Position numbers and translations under genes: made by a program | The notes under the pieces: generated by a model | Database searches by the model: none | Seen by the model: the letters and a program-made list of their open reading frames with translations, nothing else | Told to the model about the DNA's origin: nothing | Shown: piece after piece, positions 1 to 6,569 of the stretch | Position numbering within the stretch: the first letter of the stretch is position 1 | How the letters are laid out: every line of letters begins with the position of its first letter | Assembly: GCA_950097605.1 (NCBI GenBank) | Contig: CATNEU010000082.1 | Coordinates: 1-6,801 of the forward strand | Source of the DNA: an uncultured Oscillospiraceae bacterium | Lineage (GTDB): Bacteria; Bacillota; Clostridia; Oscillospirales; Ruminococcaceae | Length of the DNA: 6,801 nucleotides | Direction: 5' to 3'

Positions 1-418
1 CGCGGACGAAGCCGCCGTTGCCGCCGCGCACTGCAAAAAGCTGCGCATGAACGGCCTGATTCTAGACGACCCCGCCGTGATCCGCGCCATGGAAAAAAAC
101 GCGCAGGGGGTGTTTATCCCCGCCAAGCTCAAAAAGGACGGCACGCCGGACAACTATTCGTCGGTCGCTTCGCTGGCACAACTGGGCATTTTGCAGCGGC
201 ATGTGGAAAACATGGTCGGCGAAATGGCCGCACAGCTTGCGGAGGGACAGATTCCCGCCGCGCCGGTCAAAGAAGAGGCGTTCTCGATCTGCGACAACTG
301 CGACTACCGGGCGGTCTGCAAAACCGAGGACGACGCTGCCTGCCGCATTTTGGAGAAGCACAAAAACGAGACGGTGTTCCGTCTGCTGGAGGAGGAGGCG
401 AGCCGGGATGGCAAGTAA
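1..418 (+). CDS. addB: AddB (RexB-like) helicase-nuclease subunit, C-terminal end only (5' truncated by window)
   Basis: The reading frame is open from base 2 to the TAA at 416-418, giving about 138 C-terminal residues; the rest lies upstream of the window. AddB is the second subunit of the AddAB complex, which unwinds and resects double-strand DNA ends for RecA-dependent repair in the cytoplasm. The visible part lies after the AddB nuclease core. It carries the family-typical stretch around MNGLILDDPAVIRAM (from base 47) and a KKDGTPDNYSSVAS segment. It then has the cysteine triad C-x2-C-x5-C (bases 290-319, ICDNCDYRAVC), which in AddB supplies three of the four ligands of a structural [4Fe-4S] cluster. 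The fourth ligand is known to lie far upstream in the protein, so it cannot be checked here. A further Cys eight residues after the triad is probably incidental. The 3' end overlaps addA by 11 bases, consistent with translational coupling and 1:1 production. Identification is firm from the motif plus the adjacent addA. Confidence 0.93.
   Translation, partial: ADEAAVAAAHCKKLRMNGLILDDPAVIRAMEKNAQGVFIPAKLKKDGTPDNYSSVASLAQLGILQRHVENMVGEMAAQLAEGQIPAAPVKEEAFSICDNCDYRAVCKTEDDAACRILEKHKNETVFRLLEEEASRDGK
388..398 (+). promoter_or_regulatory. Shine-Dalgarno site of addA, inside addB
   Basis: A run of GGAGGAGGAGG ends 9 bases before the ATG at 408. It lies within the last codons of addB (encoding LLEEEA). 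It fixes the addA start at 408 rather than at the upstream in-frame ATG at 201, whose extra 69 codons give a basic, low-complexity peptide unlike AddA. Confidence 0.85.
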
Positions 419-3400
419 AAACTGGACGGCGGACCAGCAAAACGCAATCGGGGCGCGCGGCGGCACGCTGTTGGTCTCCGCCGCGGCGGGCTCCGGCAAG
501 ACCGCCGTGCTGGTGGAGCGTGTGATTTCCCGTCTGTTGGACGAAGACGATCCCTGCACGGCCGACCGCCTGCTGATCGTGACGTTTTCCAACGCGGCCG
601 CGGGCGAGATGAAAGAGCGCATCTCCGCAAGGATCGCCGCCCTCGTTGCGGCGGACCCGTTCAATCTGCGGCTCAAACGCCAGCAGCTCGGTCTCTCCCG
701 CGCCAACATCAGCACGATTCACTCGTTCTGCCTCGATCTGATCCGCACACACTTTCAAAAGCTCGGCGTATCGCCGGATTTCCGGGTCGCGGATGAAAAC
801 GAGCTTTCGGTCATGCGGGCCGACGCGATGGAGGAAGTGGTGGAACAGTTTTATAAAGAGGACGAAGACGGGAGCTTTGCCGCGCTTGTCGAGCTGCTCG
901 CGAGCGGGCGGGACGACCAGAAGCTCATGCACACGGTTTTGAAGCTGTACGACTTTGTGCGTTCCCACCCGTTTCCAAACGACTGGCTCGCCGAAAAATA
1001 CGCGATGTACGACGAGACCGCAGAAGTGGGGTTCACGGTATGGGGGCGCGCGATTCTCGAAGAGGCCGCGCAGACATTGGACTGGGCCGCGGGCATCACC
1101 CGCAGCGCCGCCTCCGGCTTTGCGGACGATGAAGCGCTGTCCAAGGCCTGGGGCCCGGCCTATACAAAGGACCTCGAGGCAATCGACGAGATGCGTAAGC
1201 GCGCCGGGCAGGGAGATTGGGACGCGCTGCACGACGCGCTGCACGCCTTTTCCCCGGCCCGGCTCGGCGCGCTGCGCGGCTATGCCGACAGCGAAAAAAA
1301 GGAGAGGCTGAAAGCGCGGCGCGAAGAGGTGAAAAAGGCCGTCTCCGAGCTGGCCGAGCGCCTGTTCTGCGCAAACTCGGCCGAGTTTCGGGACGACATT
1401 GCGGACCTGCGCCCCAAAATCCGCCTGCTGTTTGACCTTGTCACGGCGTTCGGCGCCGCGCTAGACGGGCGCAAGCGCGCCAAAAACGCCGTGGACTTCG
1501 CGGACCTCGAGCACTTGGCGCTGCGGCTGCTGGTGCAAAAGACGCCGGAGGGCGTCCGCCCCACGGAGGATGCGACCGGCCTGTCGGAGCAGTTTGTCGA
1601 GGTGCTGGTGGATGAATACCAGGACACCAACGAGGTGCAGGACATGATCTTCCGGTCGGTTTCGGACGGCGGAAAAAACCTGTTTATGGTCGGCGACGTC
1701 AAGCAGAGCATCTACCGGTTCCGGCAGGCGATGCCCGAAATTTTCATCCGCCATCTAAACGCCTTCCTGCCCTACGGCGAGGGGTTCCCTGCCAAAATCA
1801 CCCTTTCAAAAAACTTTCGCAGCCGTGCAGGCGTGACCGGTGCGGTCAACTTCCTGTTTGCCCAGCTCATGAGCGTGCCGCTCGGCGAGCTTACTTACGA
1901 CGACGGCCAGCGCCTGGTGCCCGGCGCGCTGTTTGGGGAGAGCGCGGACCCCGACGTCAAGCTGCGCATTGTGGACACCGACGCGGCCGACGACAGCGAG
2001 GACGCCGCGGTTCTCGAAGCCCGGCAGATCGCCGGCACGGTCCGGCGGATGGTCTCGGAGCGCTACCCGGTCTGGGAGGACGGCGAAGTGCGTCCTTGCC
2101 GGTATGGGGATTTCTGCATTCTGCTGCGTTCAACCAAGGGGCGCGCCGACGTGTTTGCCGCTGAGCTGGAGGCGGGCGGCGTGCCTGCCCGCGCCGACGT
2201 CACCGGCAGCTTTTTCGGCTCCAAGGAGATTGCCGCGGTCGTTTCTCTGCTGCGCGTGATCGACAACCCACTGCAGGACGTTCCGCTGCTCGCGGCGATG
2301 CTCTCGCCGCTCGCCTCCTTTAGCTGCGACGACCTTGCCGCGCTGCGGGCCGCCTATCCGGACCGGCCGTACTACTTGGCGGTATCGGAAGCCGCGCGGG
2401 GCGGCGACCGAAAGTGCACGGACTTCCTCGCGCTGCTCGAACGGCTGCGCCGGGATGCCGCGTCGATGTCCTGCAGCGCGCTTTTGCAGTCGGTCTATGA
2501 ACGGACCGGCATGCTGCAAATTGTGCACGCCATGCCGTCCGGCGCGCTGCGCGAAGCCAACCTCTACCTGCTCTGCGAATACGCAGACCGCTATGAACAG
2601 GCGGGCTACAAGGGCCTGGACGGCTTCGTGCGGTTTCTGGATAAATCCGCCCAGACCAAAGCCGACTTTCCCGCCGCCGCGCAGGCCGACGCAGCCGACG
2701 CCGTGCGCATTATGAGCATCCACCGGTCCAAGGGCTTGGAGTTTCCGTTTTGCTTTGTCGCGGGCCTGTCGCGCCGGTTCAACCTCGAAGATGTGAAAAG
2801 CGACACGCTGCTGCACCCTGTGCTGGGCTTTGCCTGCATGCGCCGCAATCCCGAAACGCGCGCCCAGTTCACCACCGTGCCGCGCGAGGCGCTGCGGCTC
2901 GGGGTGACACAGAGCACGCTTTCGGAGGAGCTGCGCATTCTCTATGTGGCGCTGACCCGGGCTAAGGAAAAGCTGTTTTTAACCATGGCGATGGGCAGCC
3001 TGAACGCCAAGCTGCAAAAGCTCGCAATGGGGCTAACCGGCGGTTTGGAAATTCCGCCCGCCGCGCTGCGCCGGGCGTCCGGCTTTTCCGATTGGGTGCT
3101 GGCGGCCGCGATGCGCCACCCCGATGCAAAGGACCTGCGCGCCCGCGCCGGGCTGGGCGAGGACTGCGTGCTGCCGGACGACACCCGCTGGGATATCCAG
3201 GTTGTGCCCGCCGCGCAGGCCGCACAGACCGCGGAGCCTGAACAGCCTGCCCTCCCCCACTGCGTACCAGACGAAGCACTGGTCCGGCAAATCGCACAGC
3301 GCGCGGGCGCGGCGTATCCCTATGCCGCACTGACAAAAGTACCCTCCAAACTCTCGGTCAGCCAGCTTGCAAAGCCCGCGCAGGAAGACCATGCCAAACT

Positions 3401-3953
3401 CTCGCTGCGCCCCTCCTTCCTCTCCTCCAAAGGGCTGACAGCCGCGCAAAAGGGCACCGCGCTGCACAAATTCATGCAATTCTGCTCGTTTGAACGCGCG
3501 TGCAAAGACCCCGCGGCCGAGCTTCTCCGTCTCGCCGAGAAACGGTTCATGACCAGAGAGGAGGCGGAGGCGGTGCCCGTTTCGGGCTTGCGGGCCTTTT
3601 TTGCAGGCCCTCTCGCGGCTGAAATTCTCGCTTGCCCCAAGGTCCACCGCGAGTTCCGGTTTGTGCTCGAGCTGCCCCCCGCGGCGCTCGGCGCGCAGGC
3701 GCCCGAAACCGTGCAGGACCGGGTGACGGTGCAGGGCGTGGCGGACTGCATTCTGGAGTACCCCGGCGCGCTGGTAATCATCGACTTCAAAACCGACCGC
3801 ATCTTTGACCCCGGCGTGCTATGCGAACGCTATGCGCCGCAGCTCGCACTCTACCGGCAGGCCGCCGAAACCAGCTTTGGCAAGCCGGTGCAACGGCTTG
3901 CGCTGTATTCATTTGCACTGGGCCGGGAAATTGAGCTGCCAATCCAAGCATGA
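408..3953 (+). CDS. addA: AddA, ATP-dependent helicase/nuclease subunit A
   Basis: This 1181-residue protein is close to the usual AddA length of about 1200. AddA is the superfamily 1A (UvrD-like) 3'-5' helicase and nuclease subunit of AddAB, which processes double-strand breaks for RecA. All helicase motifs are visible: an N-terminal Q-motif region (WTADQQNAI, residues 6-14), Walker A AAAGSGKT (25-32), motif Ia TFSNAAAGEM (59-68), Walker B VDEYQDTN (401-408), motif III GDVKQSIYRFRQ (429-440), motif IV LSKNFRSR (466-473), motif V IMSIHRSKGLEFP (768-780) and motif VI LYVALTRAKEK (845-855). A variable Ala/Gln/Pro-rich linker (about 933-955) leads to the C-terminal RecB-type nuclease domain. That domain has GTALH with His1020, RE at 1081-1082, GVAD with Asp1113, DFKTD with Asp1126 and Lys1128, and QLALY (1145-1149). 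The nuclease site therefore looks intact. The start is ATG 408, 11 bases inside addB, with a strong ribosome site. No frameshift or missing motif was seen. Confidence 0.97.
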   Translation: MASKNWTADQQNAIGARGGTLLVSAAAGSGKTAVLVERVISRLLDEDDPCTADRLLIVTFSNAAAGEMKERISARIAALVAADPFNLRLKRQQLGLSRANISTIHSFCLDLIRTHFQKLGVSPDFRVADENELSVMRADAMEEVVEQFYKEDEDGSFAALVELLASGRDDQKLMHTVLKLYDFVRSHPFPNDWLAEKYAMYDETAEVGFTVWGRAILEEAAQTLDWAAGITRSAASGFADDEALSKAWGPAYTKDLEAIDEMRKRAGQGDWDALHDALHAFSPARLGALRGYADSEKKERLKARREEVKKAVSELAERLFCANSAEFRDDIADLRPKIRLLFDLVTAFGAALDGRKRAKNAVDFADLEHLALRLLVQKTPEGVRPTEDATGLSEQFVEVLVDEYQDTNEVQDMIFRSVSDGGKNLFMVGDVKQSIYRFRQAMPEIFIRHLNAFLPYGEGFPAKITLSKNFRSRAGVTGAVNFLFAQLMSVPLGELTYDDGQRLVPGALFGESADPDVKLRIVDTDAADDSEDAAVLEARQIAGTVRRMVSERYPVWEDGEVRPCRYGDFCILLRSTKGRADVFAAELEAGGVPARADVTGSFFGSKEIAAVVSLLRVIDNPLQDVPLLAAMLSPLASFSCDDLAALRAAYPDRPYYLAVSEAARGGDRKCTDFLALLERLRRDAASMSCSALLQSVYERTGMLQIVHAMPSGALREANLYLLCEYADRYEQAGYKGLDGFVRFLDKSAQTKADFPAAAQADAADAVRIMSIHRSKGLEFPFCFVAGLSRRFNLEDVKSDTLLHPVLGFACMRRNPETRAQFTTVPREALRLGVTQSTLSEELRILYVALTRAKEKLFLTMAMGSLNAKLQKLAMGLTGGLEIPPAALRRASGFSDWVLAAAMRHPDAKDLRARAGLGEDCVLPDDTRWDIQVVPAAQAAQTAEPEQPALPHCVPDEALVRQIAQRAGAAYPYAALTKVPSKLSVSQLAKPAQEDHAKLSLRPSFLSSKGLTAAQKGTALHKFMQFCSFERACKDPAAELLRLAEKRFMTREEAEAVPVSGLRAFFAGPLAAEILACPKVHREFRFVLELPPAALGAQAPETVQDRVTVQGVADCILEYPGALVIIDFKTDRIFDPGVLCERYAPQLALYRQAAETSFGKPVQRLALYSFALGREIELPIQA

Positions 3954-3981
3954 TCTATGAACCCCCGCCAAAAAATTGACA

Positions 3982-3989
3982 AGAGGTGA
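3982..3989 (+). promoter_or_regulatory. Shine-Dalgarno site that decides the methyltransferase start (TTG 3995)
   Basis: AGAGGTGA lies 5 bases before TTG 3995. The GTG at 3986 in the same frame is itself the last part of this purine-rich site and has no good ribosome site of its own upstream (AAAAATTGACAAG). The TTG is therefore the better start, making the protein three residues shorter than the longest open frame. Confidence 0.6.
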
Positions 3990-3994
3990 CGGCT

Positions 3995-5059
3995 TTGCTC
4001 CCCTTTTCCATCCCCTCCGCCGGTCTCTGGGACAGGCTGAAGGCTGCTGATAAACCCATCGTGCTCTACGGCATGGGCGACGGCGCGGAGAAAATCCTGC
4101 GCGTCTGCACCGAGAAGGGCGTTCCCATTGCAGATATTTTCGCAAGCGACGAATACGTCCGCGGCCACTCGTTCGCGGGCTTCCGCGTGAAAAAGCTTGC
4201 GGAAATAGAGGCGCTTTACAAAGACTTTATCATCCTGATTGCGTTTGCCGCGAACTACGACGCGCTGCTGCGGCGTTTCGACGCGCTGGACGCGCAGTAC
4301 GAGGTTTACGCGCCCGATGTGCCGGTGGTCGGCGGCGGACTGTTCACACACGACTATCTGTCGGCCCATGAACAAGCCTACGCGAGGGCTTACGCCTTGC
4401 TGGCGGACGAAACGTCCCGCCGGGTGTTCGCGGACACCGTGCGCTACAAGCTCACGGGCGAAATGCGCCATCTGCGCCGGTGCGAGACGCCCAAAGCGGA
4501 GGCCTACACGGAGATCTTAAAGCCCACGCCGCAGGAGCGCTATCTTGATCTCGGCGCCTACAACGGCGACACGATACGGGAGCTGTTCTCGTTTACCGGC
4601 GGCACGGCCGAATACATCTGGGCGATGGAACCCGACCCCAAGACGTTTCGGAAGCTTGCGGCCTATCTGGAAACGCTCTCCATACCCTTCACAGCGCTCT
4701 GCAAGGGCGTATGGGACCGGGAAACCGCGCTGCGGTTCGGCGGCAAGGGCGGACGCGGCAGCGTATTGGACGAAGCCGGACGGCTTGTAGTGCCGGTGTT
4801 GCCGGTGGACGGCCTGCTGCAAGGCGAAACGGTCACGCTGCTGAAAATGGATGTGGAAGGCGCGGAGCGGGAGGCGCTTGCGGGCGCGTCCCGCACAATC
4901 GGCGCCTGCAAACCCAAGCTCATTGTGTCGGCCTACCACCGCACAGGCGACCTCGCGGACCTCGCCTTGCAAATCCATGCGCTGTATCCGGGCTACCGGA
5001 TGTATTTGCGCCACCATCCCTATGTGCCCGCTTGGGAAACCAACTACTATTGTATCTGA
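3995..5059 (+). CDS. FkbM-family SAM-dependent methyltransferase with N-terminal Rossmann-like domain
   Basis: The protein is 354 residues from TTG 3995 (357 if GTG 3986 is used). The C-terminal half is an FkbM-type class I methyltransferase: DLGAYNGDT (185-193) is the SAM-binding motif I, EPDPKTF (212-218) is the acidic end of strand 2, and KMDVEGAE (284-291) is the family's characteristic motif. FkbM enzymes are generally O-methyltransferases acting on sugars, polyketides or other small molecules; the substrate here cannot be read from sequence. The N-terminal part (about 18-110) starts with PIVLYGMGDGAEKIL (21-35), a strand plus glycine-rich loop. It continues with IADIFASD and a hydrophobic ILIAFA strand, resembling the nucleotide-binding half-domain found next to sugar-modifying enzymes. 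No signal peptide or membrane segment is seen, so it is probably cytoplasmic. It follows addA by 41 bases with no terminator and precedes the winged-helix gene by 11 bases, so co-transcription is likely. The family call is secure; the role is unknown. Confidence 0.88.
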   Translation: MLPFSIPSAGLWDRLKAADKPIVLYGMGDGAEKILRVCTEKGVPIADIFASDEYVRGHSFAGFRVKKLAEIEALYKDFIILIAFAANYDALLRRFDALDAQYEVYAPDVPVVGGGLFTHDYLSAHEQAYARAYALLADETSRRVFADTVRYKLTGEMRHLRRCETPKAEAYTEILKPTPQERYLDLGAYNGDTIRELFSFTGGTAEYIWAMEPDPKTFRKLAAYLETLSIPFTALCKGVWDRETALRFGGKGGRGSVLDEAGRLVVPVLPVDGLLQGETVTLLKMDVEGAEREALAGASRTIGACKPKLIVSAYHRTGDLADLALQIHALYPGYRMYLRHHPYVPAWETNYYCI

Positions 5060-5065
5060 GGAGAG
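5058..5065 (+). promoter_or_regulatory. Shine-Dalgarno site of the winged-helix gene
   Basis: GAGGAGAG overlaps the TGA stop of the methyltransferase gene. The AGGAG core ends 7 bases before ATG 5071, indicating translational linkage of the two genes and supporting this start over upstream in-frame codons. Confidence 0.75.
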
Positions 5066-5070
5066 CTGCT

Positions 5071-5379
5071 ATGAAAATACGCGTCTGTGCAGAAAATGCC
5101 GCGCTGTTTGCCTGCTTGGCGTCGAAAACGCGGCTTCAAATTATCGAGCTGCTCGCTGCGCACGAGGCGATGAACGTCTCCGCCCTGGCGGACAGGCTCG
5201 GTGTATCCGCGGCAATCACCACCCGGCACGTTGCGCTGATGGAGGAGTGCGGCCTGCTGCTGACCGAAACCCTGCCGGCAAAGCGAGGTATGCAGAAGCT
5301 CTGCCGCCTCAATGTCCGGCAGATCACCCTATGCCTTGCCCCGCCCGACGGTGCAAAGCCCGTTTTGCCGGCGCCGTGA
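5071..5379 (+). CDS. Short ArsR-like winged helix-turn-helix transcriptional regulator
   Basis: This is a 102-residue DNA-binding protein. An opening segment (ALFACLASKTRLQIIELLA, 11-29) matches the first helices of ArsR-like winged-helix proteins. The helix-turn-helix follows at about 35-57 (NVSALADRLGVS, then AAITTRHVALMEECGLL), and a basic wing at about 64-81 (ETLPAKRGMQKLCRLN). There are five scattered cysteines (6, 15, 60, 78, 88) but not the ELCVC metal-binding motif of classical ArsR/SmtB sensors, so metal sensing is not supported. The last 15 residues (LAPPDGAKPVLPAP) are Pro/Ala-rich and look non-structural. From memory, similar N-termini in clostridial proteins head regulators of about 300 residues, so this could be a shortened version. 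The start is ATG 5071, with a strong ribosome site overlapping the previous stop codon. The target genes are unknown; the methyltransferase operon and degV are candidates by proximity only. Confidence 0.8.
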   Translation: MKIRVCAENAALFACLASKTRLQIIELLAAHEAMNVSALADRLGVSAAITTRHVALMEECGLLLTETLPAKRGMQKLCRLNVRQITLCLAPPDGAKPVLPAP

Positions 5380-5393
5380 CGGTGTCAAAACGG
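5360..5393 (+). repeat. Inverted repeat (hairpin) across the stop codon of the winged-helix gene
   Basis: CCGTTTTG (5360-5367) is perfectly complementary to CAAAACGG (5386-5393), and an inner CCG/CGG (5368-5370, 5380-5382) can extend the stem. The TGA stop at 5377-5379 lies in the loop. No T-tract follows (CGTGGTAAGC), so it is not a standard intrinsic terminator. It may stabilise the mRNA end, aid termination by another route, or be chance. Confidence 0.45.
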
Positions 5394-5495
5394 CGTGGTA
5401 AGCTGCCGGTGAACACGGAATATACTGGTTGCAATGGATATCATTCCCGAAAGATTACAATTCGGACACACCCCTGTAAACTATTTATAAAATAT

Positions 5496-5524
5496 TTGAT
5501 TTTTATGAGCAATTGTTATATAAT
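5496..5524 (+). promoter_or_regulatory. Sigma-A-type promoter of degV
   Basis: A perfect -10 hexamer TATAAT (5519-5524) is spaced exactly 17 bases from TTGATT (5496-5501), which matches the -35 consensus at four of six positions including TTGA. The expected transcription start is near 5531, giving an untranslated leader of about 50 bases before the degV ATG. It is the best promoter in the window and implies degV is transcribed separately from the upstream addBA unit. Confidence 0.8.
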
Positions 5525-5567
5525 TAATCCATATCTCCGTGCAGGCAACCTCCAAAATTAAAACGAC

Positions 5568-5574
5568 AGAGGTG
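5568..5574 (+). promoter_or_regulatory. Shine-Dalgarno site of degV
   Basis: AGAGGTG is followed by six T residues and then ATG 5581. It selects this ATG over the in-frame GTG at 5539, which lies only a few bases after the predicted transcription start and has no ribosome site. Confidence 0.8.
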
Positions 5575-5580
5575 TTTTTT

Positions 5581-6465
5581 ATGCCCGACAAGGATTTTAT
5601 CATCATGACCGAATCCACCTGCGACCTGCCCCGCGCTTATGCCATGCAGCATGGATTGACTGTGATTCCCATGTCCTATACGGTAGACCTTCAGGAATAC
5701 AAGGGTACAGAGGGTTCCGACCTCACACCCCAGGTGTTCTACGATAAAATACGGGCCGGCAGCATGCCCAAAACATCCCAGGTGACGCCGGACGAATGGA
5801 TGCAGTATTTTAAGCCCCATCTCGACAATGGCCTGGATATCTTGCTGATCTCCTTCTCTTCCGCGCTCAGCGGCACCTATGGCAGCGCCCGGACGGCAGC
5901 CGGGGAGCTGGCCGCGCAATACCCCGCACAGAAGGTCATCGTGGTCGATTCCAAGTGCGCCTCGCTCGGGCAGGGTCTGTTGGTCCATTACGCCCTCGAG
6001 CGCCGCAAGCTCGGAGAGGACATCGAGGCAACCGCCGCCTATCTGCGCGAATTGGCGCCCAATATTTGCCACTATTTTACGGTGGACGACCTGCACTATC
6101 TGCACAGGGGCGGGCGCGTTTCCAAAGCCGCCGCCGTAATCGGTTCGATGCTCGGTGTGAAACCCGTGCTGCACGTGGACGATGAGGGCCGTTTAATTCC
6201 CATTGGCAAGGTCCGCGGCCGGAAGCAATCCCTCTCCACACTTGTGGACAAAATGGTTGCCAAAACAAACGGCGTGGACAATCGCTGGGTGTTCATCAGC
6301 CACGGCGATTGCGAGGAGGACGCGGGCTATGTTGCACGCCTCGTGCAGCAGAAGACCGGCATCAGCAATGTGCTGATAGGCGATATCGGCCCTGTTATCG
6401 GCAGCCACTCCGGCCCCGGTACGGTCGCGCTCTTTTTCATCGGAAACGGCCGCGGCGAAGGCTGA
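5581..6465 (+). CDS. DegV family fatty acid-binding protein
   Basis: This 294-residue protein is within the normal DegV length of about 280-300. DegV/FakB proteins bind a single fatty acid in a buried pocket. FakB members present it to the kinase FakA for phosphorylation and entry into phospholipid synthesis; whether this paralogue works with a FakA is not shown by the window. Visible family motifs in order are: TESTCDLP (10-17, more often TDST), PKTSQVTP (63-70), the SFSSALSGTYGSA segment (91-103), VDSKCASLGQGLLV (122-135), LHYLHRGGRVS (171-181), LGVKPVLHVDDEGRL (191-205), RGRKQSL (212-218), and the C-terminal IGPVIGSHSGPGTVALFF (269-286) with the conserved His276 and GPG. The protein is soluble and has no signal peptide. 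It has its own promoter and no close partner gene. Family assignment is secure; physiological substrate is open. Confidence 0.95.
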   Translation: MPDKDFIIMTESTCDLPRAYAMQHGLTVIPMSYTVDLQEYKGTEGSDLTPQVFYDKIRAGSMPKTSQVTPDEWMQYFKPHLDNGLDILLISFSSALSGTYGSARTAAGELAAQYPAQKVIVVDSKCASLGQGLLVHYALERRKLGEDIEATAAYLRELAPNICHYFTVDDLHYLHRGGRVSKAAAVIGSMLGVKPVLHVDDEGRLIPIGKVRGRKQSLSTLVDKMVAKTNGVDNRWVFISHGDCEEDAGYVARLVQQKTGISNVLIGDIGPVIGSHSGPGTVALFFIGNGRGEG

Positions 6466-6569
6466 TTGGAAACTGAAAGCTTACGGTGAAGGCCTTTTCA
6501 ACGACTTCTCGGGAATTGACAGCTTCCGGTCTGGAAAGGCCGGTATTTCGGAACAGGAAGGATATGCAC
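6466..6569. other. Intergenic gap between degV and the ROK regulator gene
   Basis: This 104-base gap holds no gene. GGCCTTT (6491-6497) can pair with AAAGGCC (6535-6541), and TTCCG (6524-6528) with CGGAA (6549-6553). Neither stem is followed by a T-tract, so no standard terminator is evident. A consensus TTGACA occurs at 6516-6521 but has no -10 at usable spacing. An AGGAAGGA ribosome site (6555-6562) precedes the next gene. ROK regulators often control themselves, so the dyads could be operator sites, but this is only a possibility. Confidence 0.4.

Larger units (their letters stand above)
5380..5580. other. Intergenic region with AT-rich promoter segment
   Basis: This 201-base gap has no credible gene. 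The first part (to about 5450) has the GC-rich composition of its surroundings and a weak dyad, GGAATAT (5417-5423) against ATAT-C-ATTCC (5438-5447). From about 5475 to 5530 it turns sharply AT-rich and carries the degV promoter. An ATAAAA/TTTTAT dyad (5487-5492 with 5501-5506) straddles the -35 hexamer and could be an operator, but AT-rich DNA produces such dyads by chance. Confidence 0.6.

Noticed and set aside
201..407. Upstream in-frame extension of addA from ATG 201
   Set aside because: It would overlap addB by over 200 bases, encodes an Arg/Lys-rich stretch unlike AddA, and the strong ribosome site points to ATG 408.
2130..2816. Long open frame on the minus strand (228 codons) inside addA
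   Set aside because: It lies wholly opposite a gene with every AddA helicase motif, shows no recognisable domain, and such frames are expected opposite GC-rich coding DNA.
3208..3270. Ala/Gln/Pro-rich segment within addA as a sign of insertion
   Set aside because: It falls at the linker between the helicase and nuclease domains, where AddA proteins vary naturally, and the frame is unbroken.
3976..3981. Perfect TTGACA -35 hexamer just before the methyltransferase gene
   Set aside because: No -10-like hexamer occurs 16-18 bases downstream (the region reads CTCCCCTTTTCC), so it is not a supported promoter.
3851..4471. Minus-strand open frame of 206 codons spanning the addA end and methyltransferase start
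   Set aside because: It crosses two well-supported + strand genes, has no recognisable domain and no convincing ribosome site was seen, so it is a shadow frame.
6516..6521. Perfect TTGACA before the ROK gene
   Set aside because: The sequence 17 bases downstream is GCCGGT, and the nearest TA-containing match (TATTTC at 6544) is 22 bases away, too far for a normal spacer.
6491..6541. Possible terminator after degV (GGCCTTT/AAAGGCC)
   Set aside because: The stem is only 7 pairs with a loop of 37 bases and no T-tract follows.
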